NCBI GenBank assembly: GCA_919901855.1
Contig: CAKKQC010000030.1
Span: forward strand, 21,212-85,211
Length of the DNA stretch: 64,000 nt
Reading direction: 5' to 3'
Source of the DNA: a bacterium
GTDB lineage: Bacteria; Oederibacteriota; CAKKQC01
Position numbers and translations under genes: made by a program
In this document: positions 23,990 through 31,261 of the stretch, piece after piece
How the letters are laid out: each line of letters begins with the position of its first letter
Position numbering within the stretch: the first letter of the stretch is position 1
Notes under the pieces: generated by a model
Told to the model about the DNA's origin: nothing
What the model saw: the letters and a program-made list of their open reading frames with translations, nothing else
The model's database searches: none

Positions 23990-26502
23990 ACGCGCTCCTG
24001 GCCGTCGCGATTGGCTGGAGCCTGCTCGTGGTCGCGCAGACCCTCGGCAGTTGGACGGAGGCAGCCGATCCGCTGCGCGCGCTGATTCGTGCCTGGGCGA
24101 TCTCCCCCGAATGGACCATGGCCGGAGGGTTGGCGCAGGCCGGCCGGGTCGCGGCCACCGTGGGGCTGACCCTCGCCGCCCTCCTCGCCGCACTCGGGGC
24201 TGGCGAGGCGGTCGCCGGACCCGTTACGCCGCGGCGCGGGAGGCTCCCGCTCGTCGTATCGTTTGCGCTCGGGCTGGGCACGCTCTCGGCGCTGGCGGCG
24301 GGGCTCGGATTCGCCGGCCTCCTGGCGCCCGGGGCCCTCCGGGTCCTCGTGGTCGGCGCCATCGCCCTCGGGCTGCGCGCCGCGCACGCCCGCCGCGCGG
24401 AGTTCGCCGCCGTCGCGCGGTCGTTCGCGGGGGAACCCGTGGCCACCGCCGCCGCGCTGGTCGCGGCAGCCGTTCTCATGGCCCTCCTCGCCTCGCTCCC
24501 CGACACGCACGAGGATCCCCTCGTCTACCACTGGGCGGCTCCCGAGGCATTCCTGCGCGCGCACCGGATCTACCCCGCCGTCCAGCACTTCCAGTGGCAC
24601 TGGCCGCTCGGCGTCGAGATGGTCTTCGCCTGCGGCCTCGCGACCGGCGGTGTGGCCGCGGTCAAGGCCGCGACTCTCGTCTTCCTCCTCCTCGGATGCG
24701 CCGGCGCCTCCTCGATCGCGCGGCGCCTCGATCGCGGGGCGGCCGGCTGGACGGCCGCCTGCCTCGTCGCCCTCGCCCCCGCGATCGCGTACCACGCATG
24801 GCTCGCCAAGAACGACCCCGGGGTCACGGCTTTCTGGGCCGCAGCCGTCGTCGCCATGCTCGCGTGGCCTCCCCGCTCGGCGCGCGGCGCCCTCATCGGG
24901 GGCATTCTCGCCGGCTTCTGCGCCTCGACGAAGTACACGTCGTTCCTCCCCCTCGCCGCGCTCGCCGTCTGGTTCGGCCTCCGGCGTCCGGGCCTCCGGG
25001 CGCTCGGGCTCGCGGTCGGCGCGGCCGTGGTGGTGGCCGCGCCCTGGCCCGCGCGCGACTGGCTCCTGACGCGCGACCCGTTCTACCCGCTGGGACCCGA
25101 AGCCCTGCACGGACTCTGGTGGGCGCCCCCGTACACCCGCGCCCTTCATCTGTACGCCCAGCAGGTGACCGCGATCCCGGCGGGAGGTCATCCCGGCCTG
25201 TGGCTGTCCTGGCGCGACGCGTTCGCGGACCCCGGCCAGGCCGGCCTCCCGCTGGCCGCCCTCGCGCCGCTCGGACTCGTCCTCTGCCTCCCCGGAGCCG
25301 CGGGCGTTGGCGCCGCCGTCGCCCTCGCCCTCTTCCTCGTGACGCTCACCGAGTGGGACTTCCGGTTCCTGCTCCCGCTCGCGCCGCTCATCGCCGCCGG
25401 GGGCGAAGTCGCGCTGCGGCGTCTCCGGGATCTCGCGCCCCGCTACACTTCCGCGGGCTGGGCGATCCTTGCCGCCGTTGGGAGCGCGCACCTGCTCGTC
25501 CGGGTCATCGTCCAGCTCCCGCCGGACGACTGGAGCTTCCTTACCGGCCGGCTCGCCGGCCCCGCGTTCTTCGCCCAACGGTACACGGCCGACGAGGAAA
25601 TCCGCCGGTGGTGCGCGGACCGCCTACCCCCCTCTGAACGGATCCTGCTGACCGGGAGCGACAAGCGGTTCGGGTTCAGCCAGACGGTCGTGAGCAGCCA
25701 CGTCGTCACGATGCCGCTCCCGTGGCGCTGGGCGAAGGAGTCGAGGACCCCGGAGGAGCTGGCGAAGAAGTGGCGGCAGGCGGGCATCGGATGCATCGCC
25801 CACAACCTCGTCTCCGGCCGGTTCCGGCACCAGGGCTGGTTCACGGGCCCGCCGTGGAGCCCGCGCATGCTCGGCGTGTACCGCGCGTTCGCCAAGCGGT
25901 ACTTCACCGAGGTCCACCGCTCCCCCCGGATGGACTACGCCAACGGCTTCTTCTACGTCCTGCGCGTCGAGGCCCGCCCGCATCCCGAGGCCCGCACGGT
26001 GCCCGTCCTGCCCTGGACCGAGGCGGTCACCGTCGATGTCCGCATCGCCGGAAACACGGGCGCCTCGAAGGCGAAATGCCTCGACCTGACAGACCGGGCC
26101 CTCCGGCTGCTGCCCGACGTGGACGACGCGGTGGAGACGGCCGCCTACGCGTGCGCGCAGACGGGCGCCTTCAACAAGGCGCTCGAGCTGAACCGCGCGC
26201 TCGCCGCCCGGGGATTCGACGGCGAGATCGGATGGTACGAGCTCGCCGTGAGCGAGAGCTTCCTCGGCCGCCGTCCCGCCGCATTCGCGGCCGTGCGGCG
26301 GTGGACGGGGCTGGTCGGCGGGCTCGATCCCCGCGCCCACGAGCTGGCCGCGACCGTCTTCGTCAACCTCGCGGGCGCCCGCGTGCACGCCGGCGACGGG
26401 GCCGGCGCCTGCCGCCTGCTCGCGATCGCGCTCCGGGTCAAGCCCGGCTTCCCGCAGGCGCTCGCGGGCCTCGCCGATCTGCGCTGCCCGCCTGTGAGGT
26501 AG
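23986..26502 (+). CDS. GT-C-type membrane glycosyltransferase with TPR-like tail, copy 3 of 3
   Basis: 838 aa from the ATG at 23986, coupled to copy 2 by an ATGA overlap. Key blocks are SLPDTHEDPLVYHWAAPEAF, HFQWHWPLGVEMVFACGL, YHAWLAKNDPGVTAFWAA, SHVVTMPLPWRWAKESRT and IAHNLVSGRFRHQGWFTGP, ending in the helical LELNRALAARGFDGEIGWYE and ACRLLAIALRVKPGF. The shared blocks, including the invariant WRWAK and AHNLVS motifs of the soluble domain, show a tandem triplication followed by divergence. The three may transfer different sugars in one pathway or form a hetero-complex. Confidence 0.75.
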   Translation: MNALLAVAIGWSLLVVAQTLGSWTEAADPLRALIRAWAISPEWTMAGGLAQAGRVAATVGLTLAALLAALGAGEAVAGPVTPRRGRLPLVVSFALGLGTLSALAAGLGFAGLLAPGALRVLVVGAIALGLRAAHARRAEFAAVARSFAGEPVATAAALVAAAVLMALLASLPDTHEDPLVYHWAAPEAFLRAHRIYPAVQHFQWHWPLGVEMVFACGLATGGVAAVKAATLVFLLLGCAGASSIARRLDRGAAGWTAACLVALAPAIAYHAWLAKNDPGVTAFWAAAVVAMLAWPPRSARGALIGGILAGFCASTKYTSFLPLAALAVWFGLRRPGLRALGLAVGAAVVVAAPWPARDWLLTRDPFYPLGPEALHGLWWAPPYTRALHLYAQQVTAIPAGGHPGLWLSWRDAFADPGQAGLPLAALAPLGLVLCLPGAAGVGAAVALALFLVTLTEWDFRFLLPLAPLIAAGGEVALRRLRDLAPRYTSAGWAILAAVGSAHLLVRVIVQLPPDDWSFLTGRLAGPAFFAQRYTADEEIRRWCADRLPPSERILLTGSDKRFGFSQTVVSSHVVTMPLPWRWAKESRTPEELAKKWRQAGIGCIAHNLVSGRFRHQGWFTGPPWSPRMLGVYRAFAKRYFTEVHRSPRMDYANGFFYVLRVEARPHPEARTVPVLPWTEAVTVDVRIAGNTGASKAKCLDLTDRALRLLPDVDDAVETAAYACAQTGAFNKALELNRALAARGFDGEIGWYELAVSESFLGRRPAAFAAVRRWTGLVGGLDPRAHELAATVFVNLAGARVHAGDGAGACRLLAIALRVKPGFPQALAGLADLRCPPVR

Positions 26503-26530
26503 GACACGGCGCGCAGCGCGCTCGCGGGAG

Positions 26531-26536
26531 TATGAT
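26531..26536 (+). promoter_or_regulatory. Candidate leaderless -10 box (TATGAT)
   Basis: TATGAT ends 9 nt before the ATG at 26546, after a 28-bp gap behind copy 3 of the GT-C/TPR genes. Confidence 0.45.
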
Positions 26537-26545
26537 CGGGGCGTC

Positions 26546-27244
26546 ATGGCACCACGGAAACCGGCACGCAGGAAGAAAGTCAGGGACCTGAGGCGGTCGC
26601 GTAGCTTCTATCCGATCGGAACCCGGATCGCGGACGGCTATGGGCTGGACCTCGACCGCGAGGCCCGGGACGGAGTCCCGGGCACCCGACTCGGGATGCC
26701 GCCAGAAGAGCCGGAGACGGTGCGGTTCACGCCCCTTCATCCTGCCGCCGTCCTCGCGCTTGTCGCAGTCGTGGCGGGGATGATCATCCTCCTGCCGCAT
26801 CACCAGCGCCCCTCGCCACCCGCCAATCCCGAGGTAACCCGCCACTACGCGGACATGCGCGCCGCAGGCCATGCCGGGGCGCTCGCCGCCGGCTGGGTCC
26901 CTTCGTTCGTTCCAGCCGGTGCGACCGACATCTATGAACGGCACAATGATTCGACCAGCGAAGGATGGCTCGCCTTCAGATTCCCGCCCGACGAGGGCCC
27001 GCGGATGACCGACCGCTTCCATCTCTGGAAGTTGTCCGAGGGACGCCTCGAGATCCTCTCTGTTCTCGGCCCCCCGGATGCCTGGTGGCCCGACAAGCTT
27101 CGAGGCCGGATTGCGGTAGATGCGCGCCTTCCCCCTTGGGAGATCTACTACACTGGCCGGTGCGCCACCGGTAAACCCATCCGCGAGCGCATTGCCGTCG
27201 ACTGGAAGAACTCCCGCGCCTACCTGTGGCGCGAGGCGCGGTGA
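26546..27244 (+). CDS. Membrane-anchored hypothetical protein
   Basis: 232 aa. A strongly basic N-terminus (MAPRKPARRKKVRDLRRSRS) and about 70 cytoplasmic residues precede one hydrophobic segment (LHPAAVLALVAVVAGMIILL, ~73-92). About 140 extracytoplasmic residues follow, with GWVPSFVPAGATDIYERHND, which resembles small proteins of unknown function that carry a PxxAxxI(x)11-15WLxF motif (WLAFRFPPDEG here). No catalytic motif is seen. The next gene (BFN fusion) starts 5 bp after its stop, so the two are co-expressed. Function unknown. Confidence 0.7.
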   Translation: MAPRKPARRKKVRDLRRSRSFYPIGTRIADGYGLDLDREARDGVPGTRLGMPPEEPETVRFTPLHPAAVLALVAVVAGMIILLPHHQRPSPPANPEVTRHYADMRAAGHAGALAAGWVPSFVPAGATDIYERHNDSTSEGWLAFRFPPDEGPRMTDRFHLWKLSEGRLEILSVLGPPDAWWPDKLRGRIAVDARLPPWEIYYTGRCATGKPIRERIAVDWKNSRAYLWREAR

Positions 27245-27248
27245 CGCC

Positions 27249-28445
27249 ATGACCACGCCCGACCTGCACGAGATGACCGTCAAGGAGATCCGGATCGACG
27301 GCGATCAAGCCGCGATCGTGTTCGCGGACGCCGGGACCGGCGACATCCTCCCGTACCCGGCCGAACCGGCCGCGGCCCATGCTCTCCAGCTCGAGCTGGA
27401 CGGCACGCCAGGCGGGAAGCTGACAGTATCGAGCCTGCTCGAGAACACGATCGCGCATCTCGACGGCAAGTTCGTCCGCGCCGAGATCGCGTTCAGCCCG
27501 CGCCCCGGTCCGTCCGCCCATCTCGTCCTGTCCCAGGAGGGCCGCGAGGGGAAGATGCCGGCCCGGATCACGGACGCGGTCGCGCTCGCCCACCGGCACC
27601 AGGTCCCCGTCTGCGCAACCGCCGAAGCCCGGCAGCGGATGTGCGTCCACGCGGGCGAGACCGGGGCCTCGACGGCCACCATGGATTGGAACGAGACGTA
27701 CCGCCTCGTGATGGGGTTCACCGCGCTCGGCCGTGTGGACGACGCGATCCCCGGGCTACTCCGGCTCCGGGAGCTCGAGCCTTCCCGCGAGAGCTGGTGC
27801 GCGCCGCTGGGCGCCTTGTACCGGAAGAAGGGCTGGCTCACGCACGCGGCCGCCGGGTACGCAAAGGCCCTCGCGTGGAGCGTTCGGGAAGGCTACCTCA
27901 CCAGCGCGGCCGAGATCGCCCGGGAGATGGGGATGATCGCCTTCGGCGCCGTACCCCCGATGACGCTCCAGGCCCCGGCGGTCATCGAGGACTTCGCCAG
28001 CCCGCAGTTCAACAACGAATGGTGGGGCGCCGGCGAGGTCGTGCCCGCGCCCGGGGGGCACCCGGGCATGGCGTACCGGCTCGGCCTCGACCGTAAGTGG
28101 ATGATCGTCAGGCTCCTCGGCGGCCATACATGGGAGGGAGCCCGGGCCGTCTGCCTCGACGTCTTCGTCGCGCCCGAAGCCGTGGCGGCCCAGCCGCTGC
28201 CCGTCGGCGTCTCGCTCTCGCTCGCGGGTCCGCGGCAGGGCTGGTATCACGTGGCCCCCCGTAATCTCGGCCCCGGATGGAACCGGCTCACGGTCCCGCT
28301 GGGCGACCCCATTTGGAACGAGGGGGAACGCAAGGCCCTCCGGCTCGACGGGAATCCGCTCGCGACGGTCACGGAATTCCAGATCGGCATGGATGATCGG
28401 CCGCCCTGCGGCGCCCTCTACCTCGCGAACATCCGGCTGGAGTAA
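27249..28445 (+). CDS. BFN (DUF151) domain - TPR - carbohydrate-binding-like fusion protein
   Basis: 398 aa from the ATG at 27249. Residues ~8-125 follow the bifunctional nuclease (DUF151) pattern: MTVKEIRIDGDQAAIVFADA, then ILPYPAEPAAAHALQLELDG and the family-typical ARITDAVALAHRHQVPV. Residues ~140-225 are helical and TPR-like (GFTALGRVDDAIPGLLRLRE). Residues ~235-398 read as a jelly-roll glycan-binding module (IEDFASPQFNNEWWGAGEV, GPGWNRLTVPLGDPIWN, GALYLANIRLE), the last strand matching the LYxDNIRL end of CBM-like domains. I know of no such combination. No signal peptide is seen, so the binding module may face the cytoplasm. A nuclease activity is only possible by family analogy. Confidence 0.65.
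   Translation: MTTPDLHEMTVKEIRIDGDQAAIVFADAGTGDILPYPAEPAAAHALQLELDGTPGGKLTVSSLLENTIAHLDGKFVRAEIAFSPRPGPSAHLVLSQEGREGKMPARITDAVALAHRHQVPVCATAEARQRMCVHAGETGASTATMDWNETYRLVMGFTALGRVDDAIPGLLRLRELEPSRESWCAPLGALYRKKGWLTHAAAGYAKALAWSVREGYLTSAAEIAREMGMIAFGAVPPMTLQAPAVIEDFASPQFNNEWWGAGEVVPAPGGHPGMAYRLGLDRKWMIVRLLGGHTWEGARAVCLDVFVAPEAVAAQPLPVGVSLSLAGPRQGWYHVAPRNLGPGWNRLTVPLGDPIWNEGERKALRLDGNPLATVTEFQIGMDDRPPCGALYLANIRLE
28425..28444. repeat. 20-bp direct repeat, left copy
   Basis: GCGAACATCCGGCTGGAGTA covers the last six codons and most of the stop of the BFN fusion gene. It recurs at 29737-29756 with one mismatch, on the far side of the YhcG nuclease gene. Confidence 0.8.
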
Positions 28446-28487
28446 TGGTGCCGTTACACGTGACATCCCATTCCGCCGGTCGCTCGT

Positions 28488-29633
28488 TCATCGGTTCCCG
28501 TTCTCCCGATCCAGTCTTGCCCGGTCCACCTCGAGCAGGTGCCGGATGTCATCGGGCTTGGGTAGTGAGACCAAATAGCGGGAAACAAAGAGGGATTTGT
28601 CCAATCCAGCAGTGGCATACTCAACCTTCGCCTCGTCCTTGTCACTGCACAGGAGCAGGCCCACGGGAGGCTGGTCGCCCTCGGCCATCATCCGGTCCTT
28701 CCAGTAGTTGAGGTAGAAGTTCATCTGGCCGGCGTCCGCGTGCCGGAAGGCACGGATCTTGAGGTCGATGAGGAGATGACAGCGGAGAACGCGGTGGTAG
28801 AAGACAAGGTCAATGTAGTCGTGCTCGTTGCCAACCGTGATGCGCTTCTGGCGCGCCTCGAAGCAGAAACCGGTGCCCAGTTCGAGCAGGAACGCCCGCA
28901 GGTGGTCCAGTAGCGCCGTCTCGAGATCGCTCTCGCGGAGATGATGCTGTTCGGCCAGGCCCACGAACTCGAGAACATAGGGATCACGAATCAGGTCTGC
29001 AATTCCATCGCGCGCGCCATCCGCCTGTCGCCGCGCGGCGTCGATGACTGCGCGCTTATTCGTGGACAAACCGGTGCGCTCGAACAGAAGCGAGCCGATC
29101 TGACGTTGAAGCTGGCGCTTGGACCAATTCCCCCTGAGGATCTCGTTCTCGTAGAAAGCCCGCTTCCAGGGATCCTCCAGGCGTACGAGTTCCGCCAGGT
29201 GAGTCCAGGAAAAGCGCAACACGGCATCCCTGCTCAACGGTGTCGGGGACGAGACGCAGGAATTCCGCGCCGACGGTGCGGGTTTCCCTGCCTTCAGCGA
29301 TTTCCGCACCGCCGGTGCGGAAATGGGAGCCAACTGCGGGTAATGGAGGTGGAGCAAACGCATCCGCTCCAACATGTCGGGACTTGTCCCCGCAACCCCC
29401 TTGCGCACGAGATCCTCCGAAAGCCGGGTCAGGAGCCCCGCCCCATACGCCGCGCGATCCTTCCCTTCCTGTTGATACTCGACGATGTGACCGCCGATAA
29501 TCCAGTTGCGCAGGACCAGCGCCTGGTTGACCGCCACCACGGCGCGCGCTGCGGATTCCCGGTGAACCGCGGTGATGGCCTTGATGAGTGTCAGGTAGTT
29601 CATGCGTCCCGTTCCCACCCGAGTCGCTCTCAT
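28488..29633 (-). CDS. YhcG-family (DUF1016) PD-(D/E)XK nuclease domain protein
   Basis: 381 aa. The start at 29633 is fixed by AGGAGG six bases upstream. The N-terminal winged-helix/dimerisation half reads MNYLTLIKAITAVHRESAA, VVAVNQALVLRNWIIGGHIV and YGAGLLTRLSEDL. The C-terminal nuclease half has YVLEFVGL, FCFEARQKRITVGNEHDYID, LVFYHRVLRCHLLIDLKIRA (the D and D-x-K catalytic elements) and NFYLNYWKDRM. YhcG proteins are often found with restriction or mobile loci and are thought to cut DNA. A stretch of low similarity (AGKPAPSARNSCVSSPTPLS) interrupts the middle. It is transcribed against its neighbours and bracketed by 20-bp direct repeats. Confidence 0.88.
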   Translation of the reverse strand: MRATRVGTGRMNYLTLIKAITAVHRESAARAVVAVNQALVLRNWIIGGHIVEYQQEGKDRAAYGAGLLTRLSEDLVRKGVAGTSPDMLERMRLLHLHYPQLAPISAPAVRKSLKAGKPAPSARNSCVSSPTPLSRDAVLRFSWTHLAELVRLEDPWKRAFYENEILRGNWSKRQLQRQIGSLLFERTGLSTNKRAVIDAARRQADGARDGIADLIRDPYVLEFVGLAEQHHLRESDLETALLDHLRAFLLELGTGFCFEARQKRITVGNEHDYIDLVFYHRVLRCHLLIDLKIRAFRHADAGQMNFYLNYWKDRMMAEGDQPPVGLLLCSDKDEAKVEYATAGLDKSLFVSRYLVSLPKPDDIRHLLEVDRARLDRENGNR

Positions 29634-29736
29634 CGGCGTCCTCCTGATTCAACCGTAGCGCCCCAGCCCCGGCCTGGAACATGTAAAATGGCCGCCTTGC
29701 CAACAGGTGGGCAAACGGATCTCGACCTCCACCCCA

Positions 29737-29756
29737 GCGAATATCCGGCTGGAGTA
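29737..29756. repeat. 20-bp direct repeat, right copy
   Basis: GCGAATATCCGGCTGGAGTA, 19 of 20 identical to 28425-28444, followed by G so that the frame again ends in TAG. The ECF sigma gene starts 38 bp further on. Confidence 0.8.
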
Positions 29757-29782
29757 GCCGGGCGCCCGAGCCGGGTTCCCCA

Positions 29783-29788
29783 TATACT
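29783..29788 (+). promoter_or_regulatory. Candidate leaderless -10 box (TATACT), ECF sigma operon
   Basis: TATACT ends 6 nt before the GTG at 29795, with no Shine-Dalgarno. Confidence 0.5.
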
Positions 29789-29794
29789 CGTGGG

Positions 29795-30373
29795 GTGGCG
29801 GACGCCGAAGAAGTCCTGATTCGCGCGCAGGCCGGGGACCCGGAGGCCTTCCGGGAGCTCTACCTGGCGCATCACGCCGCGCTCTACCGCTGGGCACTGG
29901 GCGAGCTGGGCAACCCCGAGGACGCCCGGGACGTCGTGCAGGAGGCCTTCGTCCGCGCCTGGGGTGCGCTCGCCGGGTTCCGCGGGGAATCCTCGTTCCT
30001 GCACTGGCTCTTCCGCATAGCCCGCAACCTCATCATCGACCGGGCCCGCTGGCGCCGCCGCCACCCGCAGGTCTCGCTCGACGAGCCGCTGGGACCGGAT
30101 TCCGAGGAGACCCGCGGCGACGGAATAGCGGCGCGCGGCCCCGGGCCGGCCGAGGCCGCCGAGCACGACGAGCGCCTGTCCCGGTTCCGCCGGGCCCTGG
30201 CGTCGCTGCCCGAGGCCCAGCGCGCGGTCCTGCTCCTGCGCGAACAGGAGGGCCTCGCCTACGAGGCCATCGCGGTGCGGCACGGGCTCAACGTCGGGAC
30301 CGTGCGCTCCCGGCTCGCCCGCGCCCGCGGGGCGCTCGCGGGCCTCATGCGGGACGGGGAGGAGCCGTCATGA
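29795..30373 (+). CDS. ECF-family RNA polymerase sigma factor
   Basis: 192 aa from a GTG. Region 2 is AFRELYLAHHAALYRWALGE, ARDVVQEAFVRAWGALAGF and FLHWLFRIARNLIIDRARW. An acidic linker (DSEETRGDGIAARG) precedes region 4: ALASLPEAQRAVLLLREQEG, then YEAIAVRHGLNVGTVRSRLA and RARGALAGLM for -35 binding. Only regions 2 and 4 are present, which defines the ECF class. The gene for a zinc-type anti-sigma factor follows 61 bp later, so the pair should sense an envelope or oxidative signal. The regulon is unknown. A 20-bp direct repeat ends 38 bp upstream. Confidence 0.93.
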   Translation: MADAEEVLIRAQAGDPEAFRELYLAHHAALYRWALGELGNPEDARDVVQEAFVRAWGALAGFRGESSFLHWLFRIARNLIIDRARWRRRHPQVSLDEPLGPDSEETRGDGIAARGPGPAEAAEHDERLSRFRRALASLPEAQRAVLLLREQEGLAYEAIAVRHGLNVGTVRSRLARARGALAGLMRDGEEPS

Positions 30374-30434
30374 GCGCGATCCCGTGGAACTTCCGCGCGC
30401 CTGCGACGTCTGGTCCATCAAGGAGGACTCTGCC

Positions 30435-31247
30435 ATGAGCCAGGCCCACTTCAGCCTCGACGAGCTGTCCGCGTACCTGGACGGCGAACTCGAGCTCGAC
30501 GAGTCCGGCCAAGCGCACGTGCGCGAGTGCCCGGCGTGCGCCCGCCTGTACCAGGAGCAGCTCGAGCTGCGCCGGCTCGCGCGGGCCACGGCGGAGCCCG
30601 TGCCGACCGGGACCATGTGGACCGAAATCGAGACCCGGATCGCGAAGGCGAAGCAGGCACCGGCTCCCCGCCGGTTCGGCTGGGTCCCGCGCGCGGGGTT
30701 CAGCCTCGCCGGCGCCCTGACCGCCGCCGGGCTGGCATTCATCCTCGTCCGGCCCGGCGGGCGGCGCGATGTGGCGGTCCCGGCGGCGCAGGAGACTCCT
30801 CCCGCGAATCAGCTCGCGTCCGCCCCGGCCGCGGACCGGAAGGCCGAGCGGGTCCCGGCCGCTTCGGCCGCCCGCGCTCGCCGCGCGAAGGCCGAGCGCG
30901 TCGCGGACGAGCCGGCCGCCCCGGCGTCCGAACCCGCCCCGGCGGCGACCGCTTCCGCTCCCGCCCGGGCTCCCGCGCCCGCCCCGGCCGCGCGGCCCGT
31001 CTTCGCCGCCCGCGCCTTCATCCTCACCGCCGACGCGATCCGGACGGAGAACCGCCGGCACATCCTCGCCGCGGGCCGGGTCGTCGTCGCGGCCAGGGTT
31101 CCCGGCCAGCCCTTCGTCGCGACCGTGGACGGGATCACGCGGACGGTCACCGGCAGTCTCGCGGCCGGGTACGCCGAAATCCTGAACCCGGGCGAGCGGC
31201 TGATCCTGACCACCGGATCAGCCGCCCCCCGGGTTACGAAACCCTGA
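30435..31247 (+). CDS. Membrane-bound anti-sigma factor (zinc-finger ZAS type)
   Basis: 270 aa. ATG at 30435 is chosen because AAGGAGG lies 8 nt upstream. The cytoplasmic ZAS domain shows LDELSAYLDGELELDESGQA and HVRECPACARLYQEQLEL, with the H-x3-C-x2-C zinc motif. One membrane segment follows (AGFSLAGALTAAGLAFILV, ~93-111), then an Ala/Pro-rich low-complexity linker (about 120-195). A small beta domain (ILAAGRVVVAARVPGQPFVA, ending in GYAEILNPGERLILTTG) resembles FecR-like signalling modules. It should hold the ECF factor at the membrane until a periplasmic or redox signal breaks the complex. The gene converges with a DUF4139 gene 14 bp away. Confidence 0.87.
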   Translation: MSQAHFSLDELSAYLDGELELDESGQAHVRECPACARLYQEQLELRRLARATAEPVPTGTMWTEIETRIAKAKQAPAPRRFGWVPRAGFSLAGALTAAGLAFILVRPGGRRDVAVPAAQETPPANQLASAPAADRKAERVPAASAARARRAKAERVADEPAAPASEPAPAATASAPARAPAPAPAARPVFAARAFILTADAIRTENRRHILAAGRVVVAARVPGQPFVATVDGITRTVTGSLAAGYAEILNPGERLILTTGSAAPRVTKP

Positions 31248-31261
31248 CCTGACCCGCGGGC

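Larger units (their letters stand above)
28425..29756. mobile_element. Putative 1.3-kb inserted unit carrying a YhcG nuclease gene
   Basis: The segment between the two 20-bp direct repeats holds one complete gene (YhcG/DUF1016, minus strand) plus about 150 bp. The left repeat is the 3-prime end of the BFN gene, and the right repeat would restore the same ANIRLE-stop ending. Such duplication of a gene 3-prime end is what integrating elements leave behind. No integrase or transposase lies inside, so the unit may be a passenger moved in trans or a decayed element. Confidence 0.45.
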
